A DNA stretch of 64,000 bases from Streptomyces resistomycificus (GTDB taxonomy: Bacteria; Actinomycetota; Actinomycetes; Streptomycetales; Streptomycetaceae). The DNA is taken from the NCBI RefSeq assembly GCF_001514265.1, contig NZ_KQ948989.1, positions 682,001 to 746,000 on the forward strand, given 5' to 3'. Shown here one piece after another: positions 56,901-64,000 of the stretch. The notes under the pieces were generated by a model. It ran no database searches, was not told the DNA's origin, and saw only the letters and a program-made list of their open reading frames with translations. A program made the translations under genes and the position numbers. Position 1 is the first letter of the stretch, and each line of letters opens with the position of its first letter.

Positions 56901-57250
56901 CTCTCCCAGTAGGCGACGTGACCGCCGAAGCCGAGCACCGCCGGGTCGTGGGTCTTCATGAACAGCGCCCGTCCACGGCTCATCAGCCAGGGACCGGCAG
57001 GGTCGTTGCCGGAACGGGCCAGCAGACGGTCCATCCAGAAGTCGGTGCCCGAACTCTCCGCGTCGTAGATCGCCCGCATCATGTCGCCCGTGGTGTGCGC
57101 GACGGGCGGCGCCGGGACCGAGGGGCCGCTGAACGTGGGGAACCCGATGGTCTGCGCGGCGTGGGCCGGGGTCGCGGTGAGGACGGAACAGATGACGAGC
57201 GCCAGGGCGAGCAGCAGGCGCTGGAGGAAGGGTGCTGTTCGTCTTCGCAT
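53975..57250 (-). CDS. Secreted large glycoside hydrolase with (alpha/alpha)6-type domain and two F5/8 (CBM32) domains, 1,091 aa
   Basis: Signal peptide (LLLALALVICSVLTATPAHA, residues ~11-31). An N-terminal beta-rich domain (~35-260) is followed by a helical-barrel hydrolase region (~270-720) with motifs YYRWWLMRFNS and WPDANEFWADWNG, whose Glu is a candidate catalytic acid. Two discoidin-type modules follow at ~815-950 and ~960-1091 (AVNDGLDPTSSND, DMPASWKLQYWNG). The CAZy family is not certain; domain order and neighbours (GH43, GH127) suggest a GH121-like beta-L-arabinobiosidase or related. AAGGGGAG ribosome site before the ATG; its promoter and operator are described separately. Confidence 0.85.
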   Translation of the reverse strand: MRRRTAPFLQRLLLALALVICSVLTATPAHAAQTIGFPTFSGPSVPAPPVAHTTGDMMRAIYDAESSGTDFWMDRLLARSGNDPAGPWLMSRGRALFMKTHDPAVLGFGGHVAYWESVNDNNAYTVAVSPGTFTEQVSQRRQTPSHWKSVHTGGSVTIDQTKFVTDNNVAVTNLSIRNNGSGSTTLQLRATSPYATTGTGSELTGQVNTYNNLTTLRPRLTGDGFAVSNGGLNRSVTIAAGATVTVKVVMGFVADEIPQSLSDYNAYAGYSPATAFATHVKAYNLWWAQNVPYIDVPEPAIKKNIYYRWWLMRFNSLDADIPGQTFQFPTSTEGVLGYNNAIALTQPMHIDDLKYLRNPAYAYGDWLSVGQTSKGGRFLDNPGDPENWSNSYTQYIAEAAWKSYQIHGGQPAIAASLARYAEGDVKGQLAHYDHDNNKLIEYDWGALTGNDADAVSFHWKPGTMDRAESAYQYSGALAAAQAYEASGNTAKATEMRTLAAQIKDAIVNVLWNPDRRLFEHRLKSTNEWVPWKEINNYYPFSVGAVPDTTTYKQALRLYDDPAQYPVFPFYTANQVDKKAAADAGEPGSNNFSTINSTVQFRLYSSVLRNYPNSWMNATDYKKLLYWNTWAQYVGGNTQWPDANEFWADWNGSTIDYRSWIHHNILGSSNWTVIEDVAGLRPRNDAKVELSPIDIGWSHFTVNNIRYRGADLSVVWDDPADGVVRYPGVPQGYSIYVNGSRAATVSSLVPFTWDPATGDVTTSGTVTHRTAVPGLKAPQQVVQDSPRMVDMLAKAGVDLTADLTNLAAGATASASHTGSGSTVSGAVDGYPTNEPFWGAGGSADSQDWYELDFGTARTLNEVRLHFKDSRPASTAYRAPSAYTIQYHNGSSWVSVPGQTRSPATPRANYNVVQFPAVSAGRVRVLATHASGARTGLTEVKVFHRGGVQPPANQATSATASASYTSPWESVSAVNDGLDPTSSNDTVNPRWGTWPETGQQWAELTWPSAKTLGKAEVYFFDDDQGIDMPASWKLQYWNGSAYVDVPGASGYPLARNQYNTVTFTATSSTRLRVLLTGNGTNSVGLLEAKVYSP

Positions 57251-57268
57251 CGGAGGCTCCCCTTTGCT

Positions 57269-57289
57269 GAAACGACCTAAAAGGTTTTC
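57269..57289 (-). promoter_or_regulatory. Operator-like site (LacI type) at the start of the large hydrolase transcript
   Basis: Minus-strand GAAAACCTTTTAGGTCGTTTC, with inner dyad ACCT-AAA-AGGT on the plus strand. It begins 2 nt after the -10 box and ends 19 bp before the start codon. It matches 17 of 21 positions with the site before the ABC importer (58601-58622), so both are probably bound by the LacI protein encoded between them. Confidence 0.72.
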
Positions 57290-57291
57290 GC

Positions 57292-57320
57292 AACGTAGGA
57301 GCGAGCTGACGGAGTGTCAA
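57292..57320 (-). promoter_or_regulatory. Promoter of the large hydrolase/GH43 genes
   Basis: On the minus strand TTGACA (57315-57320), a 17-nt spacer and TACGTT (57292-57297): a near-consensus housekeeping-sigma promoter. The operator-like site follows directly, placing it at the transcription start. Confidence 0.7.
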
Positions 57321-57358
57321 GAGAGGTGTGTGAGAGCCGAGTTCACCGTACGAACGGT

Positions 57359-58387
57359 TCAGGACAGGGGAGCCGTCGACCCACGGATCACCACCCGGCA
57401 GGGCAGCGCCTCGACGCCCGAGCGCGCGGCACCGCCGATCGCACCGAACAGGGCGTGCGCGGCCGTGCGCCCGACCTGTTCCAGGTTCATGTCGACGCTG
57501 GTCAGCCGCGGGCGGGAGCCGGAGGTCAGTACCTGCCAGTTGTCGAAGCCCATGACCGACACGTCCTCCGGCACCCGGTGGCCGCGCTCGCGCAGCACGT
57601 CCATCACCCCGCGGGCTATCTGGTCGCTGCCGCACAGCACCGCGTCCACCTCCGGATGCCGGTCGAGCAGCAGCGCGGTGGCCGCCCGCCCCCAGCCCTC
57701 CGACCAGGCGCCGAACCGCGGCTCCCCGACCAGGGCGAGCCCGGCGTCGGACAGGGCGGCCCGCACTCCGTCGGCCCTCTCCCGCGCCGCGAGGTATCCG
57801 GGGTCACCCGTGACGTGCGCGATCCGGGTACGGCCGCAGGCCACCAGGTGTTCCACCGCGATCCGGCCGGCGTCGACGTTGTCGGGGACGATGGACAGGT
57901 CGGCGGGATCGTCCGAGGGCGCGTACGCGTAGACGACGGGGACGGCGAGCTCGCGGCCCAGGGACGGACGCGGGTCGGTCCGGCTGCCCACCACAATCAG
58001 GCCGTCGACCCGGCGCCCCAGCAGCGCCCGGACATGGTGCTGCTCACGGATCGAGTCGCCGCGGGCGTCGCAGAGGAAGACCGCCACCTCGCCCGCTCCG
58101 AAGGCGTCCTCGGCGCCCATCAGGATCGGGATGCTGAAGCGGCCTTCCAGGTCGCTGGTGAGCAGCCCGACCGTGCCCGTCCGGCCGGCCAGCAGCCCGC
58201 GGGCCAGCTGGTTGGGCCGGAAGGACAGCCGCTCGGCCGCCTCCACCACCCGTTGCCGGGTCTCGGCGCGGACCTGACTGCGGCCGTTTAGGGCCTTGGA
58301 GGCGGTGGCGATGGAGACGCCCGCCAGCCGGGCGACGTCGTTGAGTGTGGCGGGCTGCGAACGAGCGGGGTCGGCGGTCTGGGTCAC
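57359..58387 (-). CDS. LacI-family transcriptional repressor (342 aa)
   Basis: LacI HTH and hinge (ATLNDVARLAGVSIATASKA, LNGRSQVRAETRQRV, SFRPNQLARGL) and a periplasmic-binding-like effector domain with RVDGLIVVGSR, YLAARERADGVRAAL, AVLCGSDQIARGVMDVL. The GTG at 58387 with AGGAGA upstream gives a normal N-terminus. It lies between the two target promoters that share an operator-like sequence and is divergent from the ABC importer. The effector is probably an arabinose-containing mono- or disaccharide, inferred from the controlled genes. Confidence 0.93.
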   Translation of the reverse strand: MTQTADPARSQPATLNDVARLAGVSIATASKALNGRSQVRAETRQRVVEAAERLSFRPNQLARGLLAGRTGTVGLLTSDLEGRFSIPILMGAEDAFGAGEVAVFLCDARGDSIREQHHVRALLGRRVDGLIVVGSRTDPRPSLGRELAVPVVYAYAPSDDPADLSIVPDNVDAGRIAVEHLVACGRTRIAHVTGDPGYLAARERADGVRAALSDAGLALVGEPRFGAWSEGWGRAATALLLDRHPEVDAVLCGSDQIARGVMDVLRERGHRVPEDVSVMGFDNWQVLTSGSRPRLTSVDMNLEQVGRTAAHALFGAIGGAARSGVEALPCRVVIRGSTAPLS

Positions 58388-58568
58388 GGGTGATCTCCTG
58401 TCTCGCGCTCGCGTGCCGAAGCCGTCGGGGTGGCGGTGTGGCGGGTTGGCGGGGTGGCAGGGCGGCACGTCGCGCGTAAAACCGTACGCGACTTGTTTCG
58501 GTCGAGGTGGGCGCGGACGGATTCCACTGGTTTCGTTCACCGCCCTGCGGCCTTTGCGTGCAGGGGGA

Positions 58569-58597
58569 TTGACGGACTGTCAGTCCGGTTCTAGCTT
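58569..58597 (+). promoter_or_regulatory. Promoter of the ABC importer/GH127 operon, with dyad in its spacer
   Basis: TTGACG (58569-58574), 17-nt spacer, TAGCTT (58592-58597). The spacer start carries a perfect 15-bp dyad CGGACTG-T-CAGTCCG (58573-58587), absent from the partner promoter, which may be a site for a second regulator. Confidence 0.68.
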
Positions 58598-58600
58598 TCT

Positions 58601-58622
58601 GAAAGCCTTTTCGGTCGCTTTC
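58601..58622 (+). promoter_or_regulatory. Operator-like site (LacI type) at the start of the importer transcript
   Basis: GAAAGCCTTTTCGGTCGCTTTC begins 3 nt after the -10 box. Same core (GAAAnCCTTTTnGGTCGnTT) and same place relative to the promoter as the site at 57269-57289. Confidence 0.72.
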
Positions 58623-58702
58623 TCTCTCAGGTTCGGTGCCACCACATCCGTCGTCCCGATCGGTCGGCCTGCTCGTGGCCGCCGCGACACAGGGGGATTG
58701 CC

Positions 58703-60025
58703 ATGGGGAGCACGGCCGGACCGCCTGGAACCGCACGCCGCCTCGTCACCGGTGCCATCGCGTTGCTCGCAGCCGCGAGCCTGGTCACGGCATGCGGTTC
58801 CGGGGACGGTGGTTCGGACGGCACAGGAGGCTCCGGAGCCGGAGCGGCCAACGTCAGGGGTGTCGACGACGGCACCACGTTGACGATGTGGACGCGCGCC
58901 GCGACCCGGCCGCAGAGCGAGGCACTGGTCAAGGCGTACAACGCCGGCCACGAGAACAAGATCGAGCTGACCGTCGTCCCCACCGACGACTACCAGGCCA
59001 AGGTCGGTGCCGCCGCCGGGTCCAAGGACCTGCCCGACCTCTTCGCCTCCGACGTGGTGTTCGTCCCCAACTACACCTCCAGCGGACTCTTCGCCGACCT
59101 CACCGAACGCGTCGAGGCCCTGCCCTTCGCCGACAGCCTCGCCCAGTCGCACATCAAGGCCGGGACGTACGAGGGCAGGAAGTACGTCGTGCCACACACT
59201 CTCGACCTGTCGGTGCTCTTCTACAACAAGGACCTCTACCGCAAGGCGAAGCTCGACCCCGAGAAGCCGCCCACCACCCTGGCGGAGTGGGACGAGCAGG
59301 CCCGGGCCGTGGACGCGCTCGGCGGTGGTGTCGACGGCACCTTCTTCGGCGGCAACTGCGGTGGCTGCGGTGTCTTCACCTGGTGGCCGTCCATCTGGGC
59401 CGCGGGGGAGGAGGTGCTGAACCAGGACGGCACCGAGGCGGAGCTCTCGTCCGACACCGCCAAGAAGGTCTACGAGACCTACCGCGGATGGGTGGCGGAC
59501 GACATCGTGGCGCCCGGCGCACGAGACGAGACGGGCACGACCTGGACCGGGGTGTTCCCGAAGGGGAAGGTCGGCGTCATGCCCATGCCCTCGACCACCC
59601 TCGGGCTGATGCCAAAGGACCTCGACCTCGGTGTCGCGCCCATCCCCGGCCCCGACGGCGGCCGGTCCACCTTCGTCGGCGGTGACGCCATCGGCGTGTC
59701 GGCCACCAGCGAGTCGGCCGACCAGGCCTGGAACTTCCTCGCCTGGTCCCTGGGCGACGAGGCGCAGGTCGACGTGGTCGCCGCCCACAAGGACGTCGTC
59801 GCGCGCACCGACCTCGCGTCCAACAAGCACTCGCAGGCCGACCCGCGGCTGGTGACGATCAACGAACTCGTCGCGGACGGCCGTACCCCCTACGCGTTGA
59901 AGTTCGGCCAGACCTTCAACGACCCCAACGGGCCCTGGCTGAGCCTGATGCGCGACGCCGTCTTCGGCGACGGGGCGTCGGTCGACCAGGACAACGAGGC
60001 GGTCACCGCGTCCCTGGCGGACTGA
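58703..60025 (+). CDS. ABC importer, extracellular sugar-binding lipoprotein (440 aa)
   Basis: Family-1 solute-binding protein. Lipobox LVTACG near residue 31; a Gly/Ser-rich linker; then the binding fold (LTMWTRAATRPQSEALVKAY, KDLPDLFASDVVF, VPHTLDLSVLFYNKDLY, GKVGVMPMPST). It captures an oligosaccharide outside the membrane and delivers it to the two permeases that follow. AGGGGGAT lies upstream of the ATG. First gene of a four-gene unit. No ATPase gene is present, so the importer probably uses the shared MsiK ATPase, as most Streptomyces sugar importers do. Confidence 0.94.
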   Translation: MGSTAGPPGTARRLVTGAIALLAAASLVTACGSGDGGSDGTGGSGAGAANVRGVDDGTTLTMWTRAATRPQSEALVKAYNAGHENKIELTVVPTDDYQAKVGAAAGSKDLPDLFASDVVFVPNYTSSGLFADLTERVEALPFADSLAQSHIKAGTYEGRKYVVPHTLDLSVLFYNKDLYRKAKLDPEKPPTTLAEWDEQARAVDALGGGVDGTFFGGNCGGCGVFTWWPSIWAAGEEVLNQDGTEAELSSDTAKKVYETYRGWVADDIVAPGARDETGTTWTGVFPKGKVGVMPMPSTTLGLMPKDLDLGVAPIPGPDGGRSTFVGGDAIGVSATSESADQAWNFLAWSLGDEAQVDVVAAHKDVVARTDLASNKHSQADPRLVTINELVADGRTPYALKFGQTFNDPNGPWLSLMRDAVFGDGASVDQDNEAVTASLAD

Positions 60026-60076
60026 CCGGCACCGACCCTCGGCGCGCCCTCCCACGTCACACGGCAGAGGAGAGTC

Positions 60077-61039
60077 ATGCAGGTGAAGGCAGCCGAGCCG
60101 TCGGCGGCCGAACCCCGAAACCGGCCGCAACGCGCGGTTGGGCCACCCCGGTCCACCGCCCCCAGGTGGCGCTCCCGGACGGTCGAAGGGCTCGGTTACG
60201 CCGCCCCCACGGCCGTCTTCGTCGCCGTCTTCTTCCTGCTGCCGCTGCTGCTCGTCGGGCAGATGTCGCTCAGCGACTGGCCGCTGCTCGCGGGCGACCG
60301 TGGCGGCAACGCACCCGAGAACTACACCGACGTCACCGACAGCCGCCTGTTCTGGCCGGCGGTCCGCTTCACCCTCCTCTACACCGGCATCGTCACGGTC
60401 GTCCTCCTCGGCCTGGCGCTCCTGCTCGCGCTGCTGGTCCAGGAGTCCCGCCCCGGTGCCGGGTTCTTCCGTACGGTCTACTTCCTGCCCGGCGCCCTCG
60501 GACTGGCCTCCGCGTCCCTGCTGTTCTGGGGCCTGTACAGCCCCACCACCGGACCCCTCGGCCGCACCCTGGAAGGGCTCGGCCTCGTCGACGACCCGGT
60601 GTCCTTCCTCGGCACCCCGACCTCAGCCCTGCTGTCGACGGTCTTCCTCGTCGTCTGGAAGTTCGCCGGCTTCTACATGCTGATCCTGCTGGTGGGCCTC
60701 CAGCGCGTCCCGCACGAGGTGTACGAGGCGGCACGCATGGACGGGGCGAGCCGCGGCCAGATCTTCCGCTCCATCACCCTGCCGCTGCTGCGGCCCTCCC
60801 TCGCCCTGTCCCTGCTGCTGTGCGTGACCGGGTCACTGCTCGCGTTCGACCAGTTCTTCGTCCTCACCAAGGGCGGGCCCGACAACAGCACCGTCACCGT
60901 CGTGCAGTTGATCTACCGGGAGGCGTTCCAGCGGCTGGACCTCGGCACCGCCGCCGCCCTCTCGATCATCGTGCTGGCGGCGCTGCTCCTGCTCAACGCC
61001 CTGCAGTTCCGCGGTCTGCGCCACGCCGACGAGTCCTGA
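60077..61039 (+). CDS. ABC sugar importer permease (MalF/UgpA-like), 320 aa
   Basis: Six transmembrane helices after a hydrophilic N-terminus; the EAA loop that contacts the ATPase is EAARMDGASRGQIFRSITLP. GAGGAGAG precedes the ATG. It lies 51 bp after the binding-protein gene and 14 bp before the second permease gene. Carries the inward sugar path together with its partner. Confidence 0.94.
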   Translation: MQVKAAEPSAAEPRNRPQRAVGPPRSTAPRWRSRTVEGLGYAAPTAVFVAVFFLLPLLLVGQMSLSDWPLLAGDRGGNAPENYTDVTDSRLFWPAVRFTLLYTGIVTVVLLGLALLLALLVQESRPGAGFFRTVYFLPGALGLASASLLFWGLYSPTTGPLGRTLEGLGLVDDPVSFLGTPTSALLSTVFLVVWKFAGFYMLILLVGLQRVPHEVYEAARMDGASRGQIFRSITLPLLRPSLALSLLLCVTGSLLAFDQFFVLTKGGPDNSTVTVVQLIYREAFQRLDLGTAAALSIIVLAALLLLNALQFRGLRHADES

Positions 61040-61053
61040 GGAGGAACCCCACG

Positions 61054-61875
61054 GTGCTCACCCGCGTCCTCGGCCGCACGCCCTACTACGTCGTCGCCGG
61101 CGGACTGGCCGTCATCTTCCTCTTCCCCCTGCTGTGGAACACCTGGGCCTCGGTCAGCGCACAGCCCGGCACCGCACAGGAGTCCGGCTACGGCCTCGGC
61201 AACTACCGCACGCTCCTCGACTACGACGCCGGCCTGTGGCGCTACCTCCTCAACAGCACGGTCGTCTCGGCGCTCACCGTCGCCCTGACCCTCGGTGTGT
61301 CCCTGCTCGGCGGATACGCCTTCGCCCGCTTCGACTTCCCGGGCAAGAACCTGCTGTTCCTGCTGACGCTGGCCATCCTCATGGTCCCGTACGCCACCCT
61401 CCTCATCCCGCTCTACGTACTGCTCGGCAGACTCCACCTGCAGAACTCGCTGATCGGGCTGAGCCTGGTGCTGGCCATGTTCCAACTCCCGTTCGCCACC
61501 TTCATGATGAGGATCTCCTTCGAGGCGGTGCCGCGCGAGCTGGAGGAGTCGGCGCTCGTCGACGGCTGCGGTACGGCGGGCGCGCTGCGCCGCGTCCTGC
61601 TCCCGGCGGTGCGACCCGGGCTGATCACCGTGGGGCTCTTCGCCTTCCTCGCCGCCTGGAACGACTTCATCGCCCCCCTGATCCTCATCTCGGACAGCGA
61701 GAAGGCGCCCCTCCCACTGGCTGTCGCGAACCTGCGGCAGCAGAGCATGGGCGCAGTCGACTACGGCGCCACCGAGGCGGGTGTCGTGGTTCTCGCCGTG
61801 CCCTGCCTCCTGCTCTTCCTGCTGCTGCAACGGCACTACGTACGGGGCTTCATGTCAGGTGCGCTGAAGGGATGA
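61054..61875 (+). CDS. ABC sugar importer permease (MalG/UgpE-like), 273 aa
   Basis: Six transmembrane helices (VVAGGLAVIFLFPLLWNTWA first); the EAA loop appears as ELEESALVDGCGTAGALRRV. The GTG at 61054 was chosen for the strong GAGGAGGAAC ribosome site; the larger open frame upstream is only the other permease's shadow. Its stop lies 3 nt before the GH127 gene, so import and hydrolysis are co-expressed. Confidence 0.93.
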   Translation: MLTRVLGRTPYYVVAGGLAVIFLFPLLWNTWASVSAQPGTAQESGYGLGNYRTLLDYDAGLWRYLLNSTVVSALTVALTLGVSLLGGYAFARFDFPGKNLLFLLTLAILMVPYATLLIPLYVLLGRLHLQNSLIGLSLVLAMFQLPFATFMMRISFEAVPRELEESALVDGCGTAGALRRVLLPAVRPGLITVGLFAFLAAWNDFIAPLILISDSEKAPLPLAVANLRQQSMGAVDYGATEAGVVVLAVPCLLLFLLLQRHYVRGFMSGALKG

Positions 61876-61878
61876 CGC

Positions 61879-63804
61879 GTGAAGGAGAACACCTTGGGGT
61901 CACCGGTCGTGCCGGTGGCACCGAGCCGAGGCCGGCTGCGGCCGCTCGGTCTCGACGAGGTCCGGATCACCGGAGGGTTCTGGGCCCGGCGCCGGCACAC
62001 CAACGCCACCGCCACACTCGGGCACTGCCGCGACTGGATGGAACGCGTCGGCTGGACCGGCAACTTCCGGGCCGCCGTCGAGGGGCGCGTCCCTCGTGAC
62101 CGGCGGGGGAGGGAGTTCGCCGACTCGGACGTCTACAAGCTGCTCGAAGCCATGGCCTGGGAGGGCGGACACGACACCGACGTGGCCGCGCTCGCCGAGA
62201 CCATCGCCCCCGCCCAGGAGGCCGACGGCTACCTCAACACCGCCTTCGGCCGTCCTGGCCAGCAGCCCCGGTACAGCGACCTCGAATGGGGTCACGAGCT
62301 GTACTGCTACGGACATCTGATCCAGGCGGGCGTGGCCCAGACCCGGGCGCGCGGCGAGGGAGAACTGGCGAAGACCGCCCGCCGGGCCGCCGACCACGTG
62401 TGCGCCACCTTCGGCACCGGTGGCATCGAAGGCGTCTGCGGACACCCGGAGATCGAGACGGCCCTGGTCGAACTGGCCAGGGCCACCGGGGAACAGCGCT
62501 ACCTCGAACAGGCGAGGCTCTTCGTCGACCGCCGCGGACACCGCACGCTCGCCGACCCCGAGTTCGGCCGCGTCTACTACCAGGACGACCAGCCCGTCCG
62601 CGAGGCCACCGTGCTGCGCGGACACGCCGTCCGCGCCCTCTACCTCGCCGCCGGAGCCGTCGACGTCGCCGTGGAGACCGGGGACGACGACCTGCTCGCC
62701 GCGGTCGTTCGACAGTGGGAGACCACGGTCGCCCGCCGCACCTACCTCACCGGCGGCATGGGCTCGCACCATCGCGACGAGTCCTTCGGTGACGACTTCG
62801 TCCTCCCGCCGGACCGCGCCTACTCCGAGACCTGTGCCGGGGTCGCATCCGTGATGCTCAGCTGGCGGCTGCTGCTCGCCACCGGCGAGCCACGCTTCGC
62901 CGACCTGGCGGAGCGCACCCTCTACAACGTGGTCGCGACCTCCCCGTCCGACGACGGCCGGGCCTTCTTCTACGCCAACACGCTGCACCGGCGCCGCCGT
63001 GGCACCCTGCCCCCGTCGCAGGCCGAGAGCCCGCGCGCCGAGTCGAGCCTGCGCGCGCCCTGGTTCGCGGTGTCGTGCTGCCCCACCAACGTGGCGCGGA
63101 CCCTGGCCGTGCTGCCCGCGTATCTGGCGACAGCGGACGACCACGGCGTCCAGCTGCACCAGTACGCGGACGCGGAGATCGCCACCACCCTCGCGGGCGG
63201 CCACGGTGTCGCGCTGAGGGTCCGTACCGACTATCCGTCCGGCGGGACCGTCACCGTCCGGATCAGCCGGTCCCCGGACCACCCTTGGACCCTGTCGCTG
63301 CGCGTCCCCGCGTGGACGACGGGCGCCATCGCGCGGCTGGTCGACCCGGACGGCGCCCGTCGCGCCGTCACCGTCGGCTCCGCCGAGGTCACGCGTCTCT
63401 TCCGGCCCGGGGACGAGATACGGCTCGAACTGCCGATGGCCCCCCGCTGGATCGAGGCCGACCCACGCGTCGACGCGGTGCGCGGCACGGCCGCCGTGCA
63501 GCGCGGGCCCCTGGTGTACTGCGCCGAGTCCGTGGACCTTCCGGACGGCCGGGACGTCGACGCCGTACGCGTCGACACGTCCACCGCACCGGCGGACGGC
63601 CCGGACGACACCGTTGTCGCGCCCGGTGAACTCGCCGCACCGGGCGAGACGCCCGACGCCGCATGGCCGTACGGACCACCCGACCCGGCCGCCGCTCCCG
63701 CCGCCGAGCCCACCGGCGTGGTCCTGGTGCCCTACCACTCCTGGGCCAACCGAGGGCCCTCGACGATGCGCGTATGGCTGCCGACGATCGCACCGCGGAC
63801 CTAA
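61879..63804 (+). CDS. GH127 beta-L-arabinofuranosidase (HypBA1-like), cytoplasmic, 641 aa
   Basis: An (alpha/alpha)6 barrel followed by beta-domains; no signal peptide. The catalytic set known from Bifidobacterium HypBA1 is complete: Glu301 (HRDESFGDDF), Glu317 and Cys319 (AYSETCAG), Cys400 and Cys401 (AVSCCPTN). Cys and Glu bind zinc, one Cys is the nucleophile, and the Glu301-Glu317 spacing (16) equals that of HypBA1. It should release L-arabinose from imported beta-1,2-arabinobiose-type sugars. GTG start with AAGGGA 7 nt upstream. A 12-bp direct repeat (63803-63826) begins at the stop codon; the remaining ~170 bp to the window end show no gene. Confidence 0.94.
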   Translation: MKENTLGSPVVPVAPSRGRLRPLGLDEVRITGGFWARRRHTNATATLGHCRDWMERVGWTGNFRAAVEGRVPRDRRGREFADSDVYKLLEAMAWEGGHDTDVAALAETIAPAQEADGYLNTAFGRPGQQPRYSDLEWGHELYCYGHLIQAGVAQTRARGEGELAKTARRAADHVCATFGTGGIEGVCGHPEIETALVELARATGEQRYLEQARLFVDRRGHRTLADPEFGRVYYQDDQPVREATVLRGHAVRALYLAAGAVDVAVETGDDDLLAAVVRQWETTVARRTYLTGGMGSHHRDESFGDDFVLPPDRAYSETCAGVASVMLSWRLLLATGEPRFADLAERTLYNVVATSPSDDGRAFFYANTLHRRRRGTLPPSQAESPRAESSLRAPWFAVSCCPTNVARTLAVLPAYLATADDHGVQLHQYADAEIATTLAGGHGVALRVRTDYPSGGTVTVRISRSPDHPWTLSLRVPAWTTGAIARLVDPDGARRAVTVGSAEVTRLFRPGDEIRLELPMAPRWIEADPRVDAVRGTAAVQRGPLVYCAESVDLPDGRDVDAVRVDTSTAPADGPDDTVVAPGELAAPGETPDAAWPYGPPDPAAAPAAEPTGVVLVPYHSWANRGPSTMRVWLPTIAPRT

Positions 63805-64000
63805 CCGTGGACCGAACCGTGGACCGAACCCCCACGAGGTGGCCGTGCGCCGCCCCCTAAGGCGGGGAGTCGTGGCAGAACCCTGGCCGGAGCACCCGCC
63901 CCGGGCCGCCTGGCCGCGCGCGCCCCCGCCTCACCGCCGCGGCGGAAACTTCGGCGCGCAGCTCGCTCGCGCCGGGTCTCCCGCCGACACCGGACTGCCG

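Noticed and set aside
55157..57280. 707-codon plus-strand frame opposite the large hydrolase
   Set aside because: Shadow of a real gene: Val/Gly/Arg-rich, no domains, no ribosome site.
63803..63826. 12-bp direct repeat at the GH127 stop as an attachment site or mobile-element end
   Set aside because: Only two adjacent copies, no integrase or tRNA nearby; simple slippage is enough to explain it.

Overview
The window is high-GC actinobacterial chromosome, most likely Streptomyces or a close relative. The evidence is strong GC bias at third codon positions, frequent GTG starts, Tat- and Sec-exported plant-polymer hydrolases, a perfect CebR-type box, and many PadR, MarR, LacI, IclR, LysR, ANTAR and SpoIIE-type regulators. 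No rRNA, tRNA, IS element or CRISPR array was seen.

1-13.6 kb is the edge of a nonribosomal peptide cluster. On the minus strand, a cysteate-synthase-like PLP enzyme is translationally coupled to a C-A-T-C-A-T-E synthetase (2,548 aa), which is coupled to a further synthetase that runs off the left edge. Divergent to these lie a branched-chain 2-oxoacid dehydrogenase E1-alpha and an unusual E1-beta/E2 fusion. The set suggests a peptide with a branched acyl starter and an acidic D-residue, possibly D-cysteate. This is the most novel-looking part of the window.

13.6-19.4 kb is patchwork: a GH30 glucuronoxylanase behind a CebR box, decayed pieces of a gentisate-type locus (IclR and dioxygenase fragments), an S66 LD-carboxypeptidase, an SGNH esterase coupled to a PadR regulator, and a second divergent PadR regulator. 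19.5-27.8 kb is acyl-CoA metabolism: a lone long acyl-CoA dehydrogenase, a LysR regulator, then an operon of CoA-transferase, enoyl-CoA hydratase, acetoacetate-decarboxylase-like protein, hydroxyacyl dehydrogenase and acyl-CoA dehydrogenase, closed by a 20-bp-stem hairpin.

28-42.6 kb holds housekeeping and stress genes: pntAB transhydrogenase, a zinc alcohol dehydrogenase divergent from an XRE regulator and an SDR, a lipoprotein, a MarR-DsbA-MBL-SnoaL group, a GAF-ANTAR regulator and an FUSC exporter.

42.6-50.3 kb contains a divergent sugar-type dehydrogenase and IlvD/Edd dehydratase, a heptad-repeat protein, a DHA2 exporter, and Lrp and IclR regulators; a PP2C phosphatase and a secreted Cip1-like protein follow. 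52.4-63.8 kb is a LacI-controlled arabinoside-utilisation locus: secreted GH43 plus lectin, a secreted 1,091-aa (alpha/alpha)6-type hydrolase with two discoidin domains, a LacI repressor, an ABC importer and intracellular GH127 beta-L-arabinofuranosidase. Two promoters in it share the same operator-like sequence directly after the -10 box. The gene set parallels the bifidobacterial pathway for hydroxyproline-linked beta-arabinooligosaccharides.
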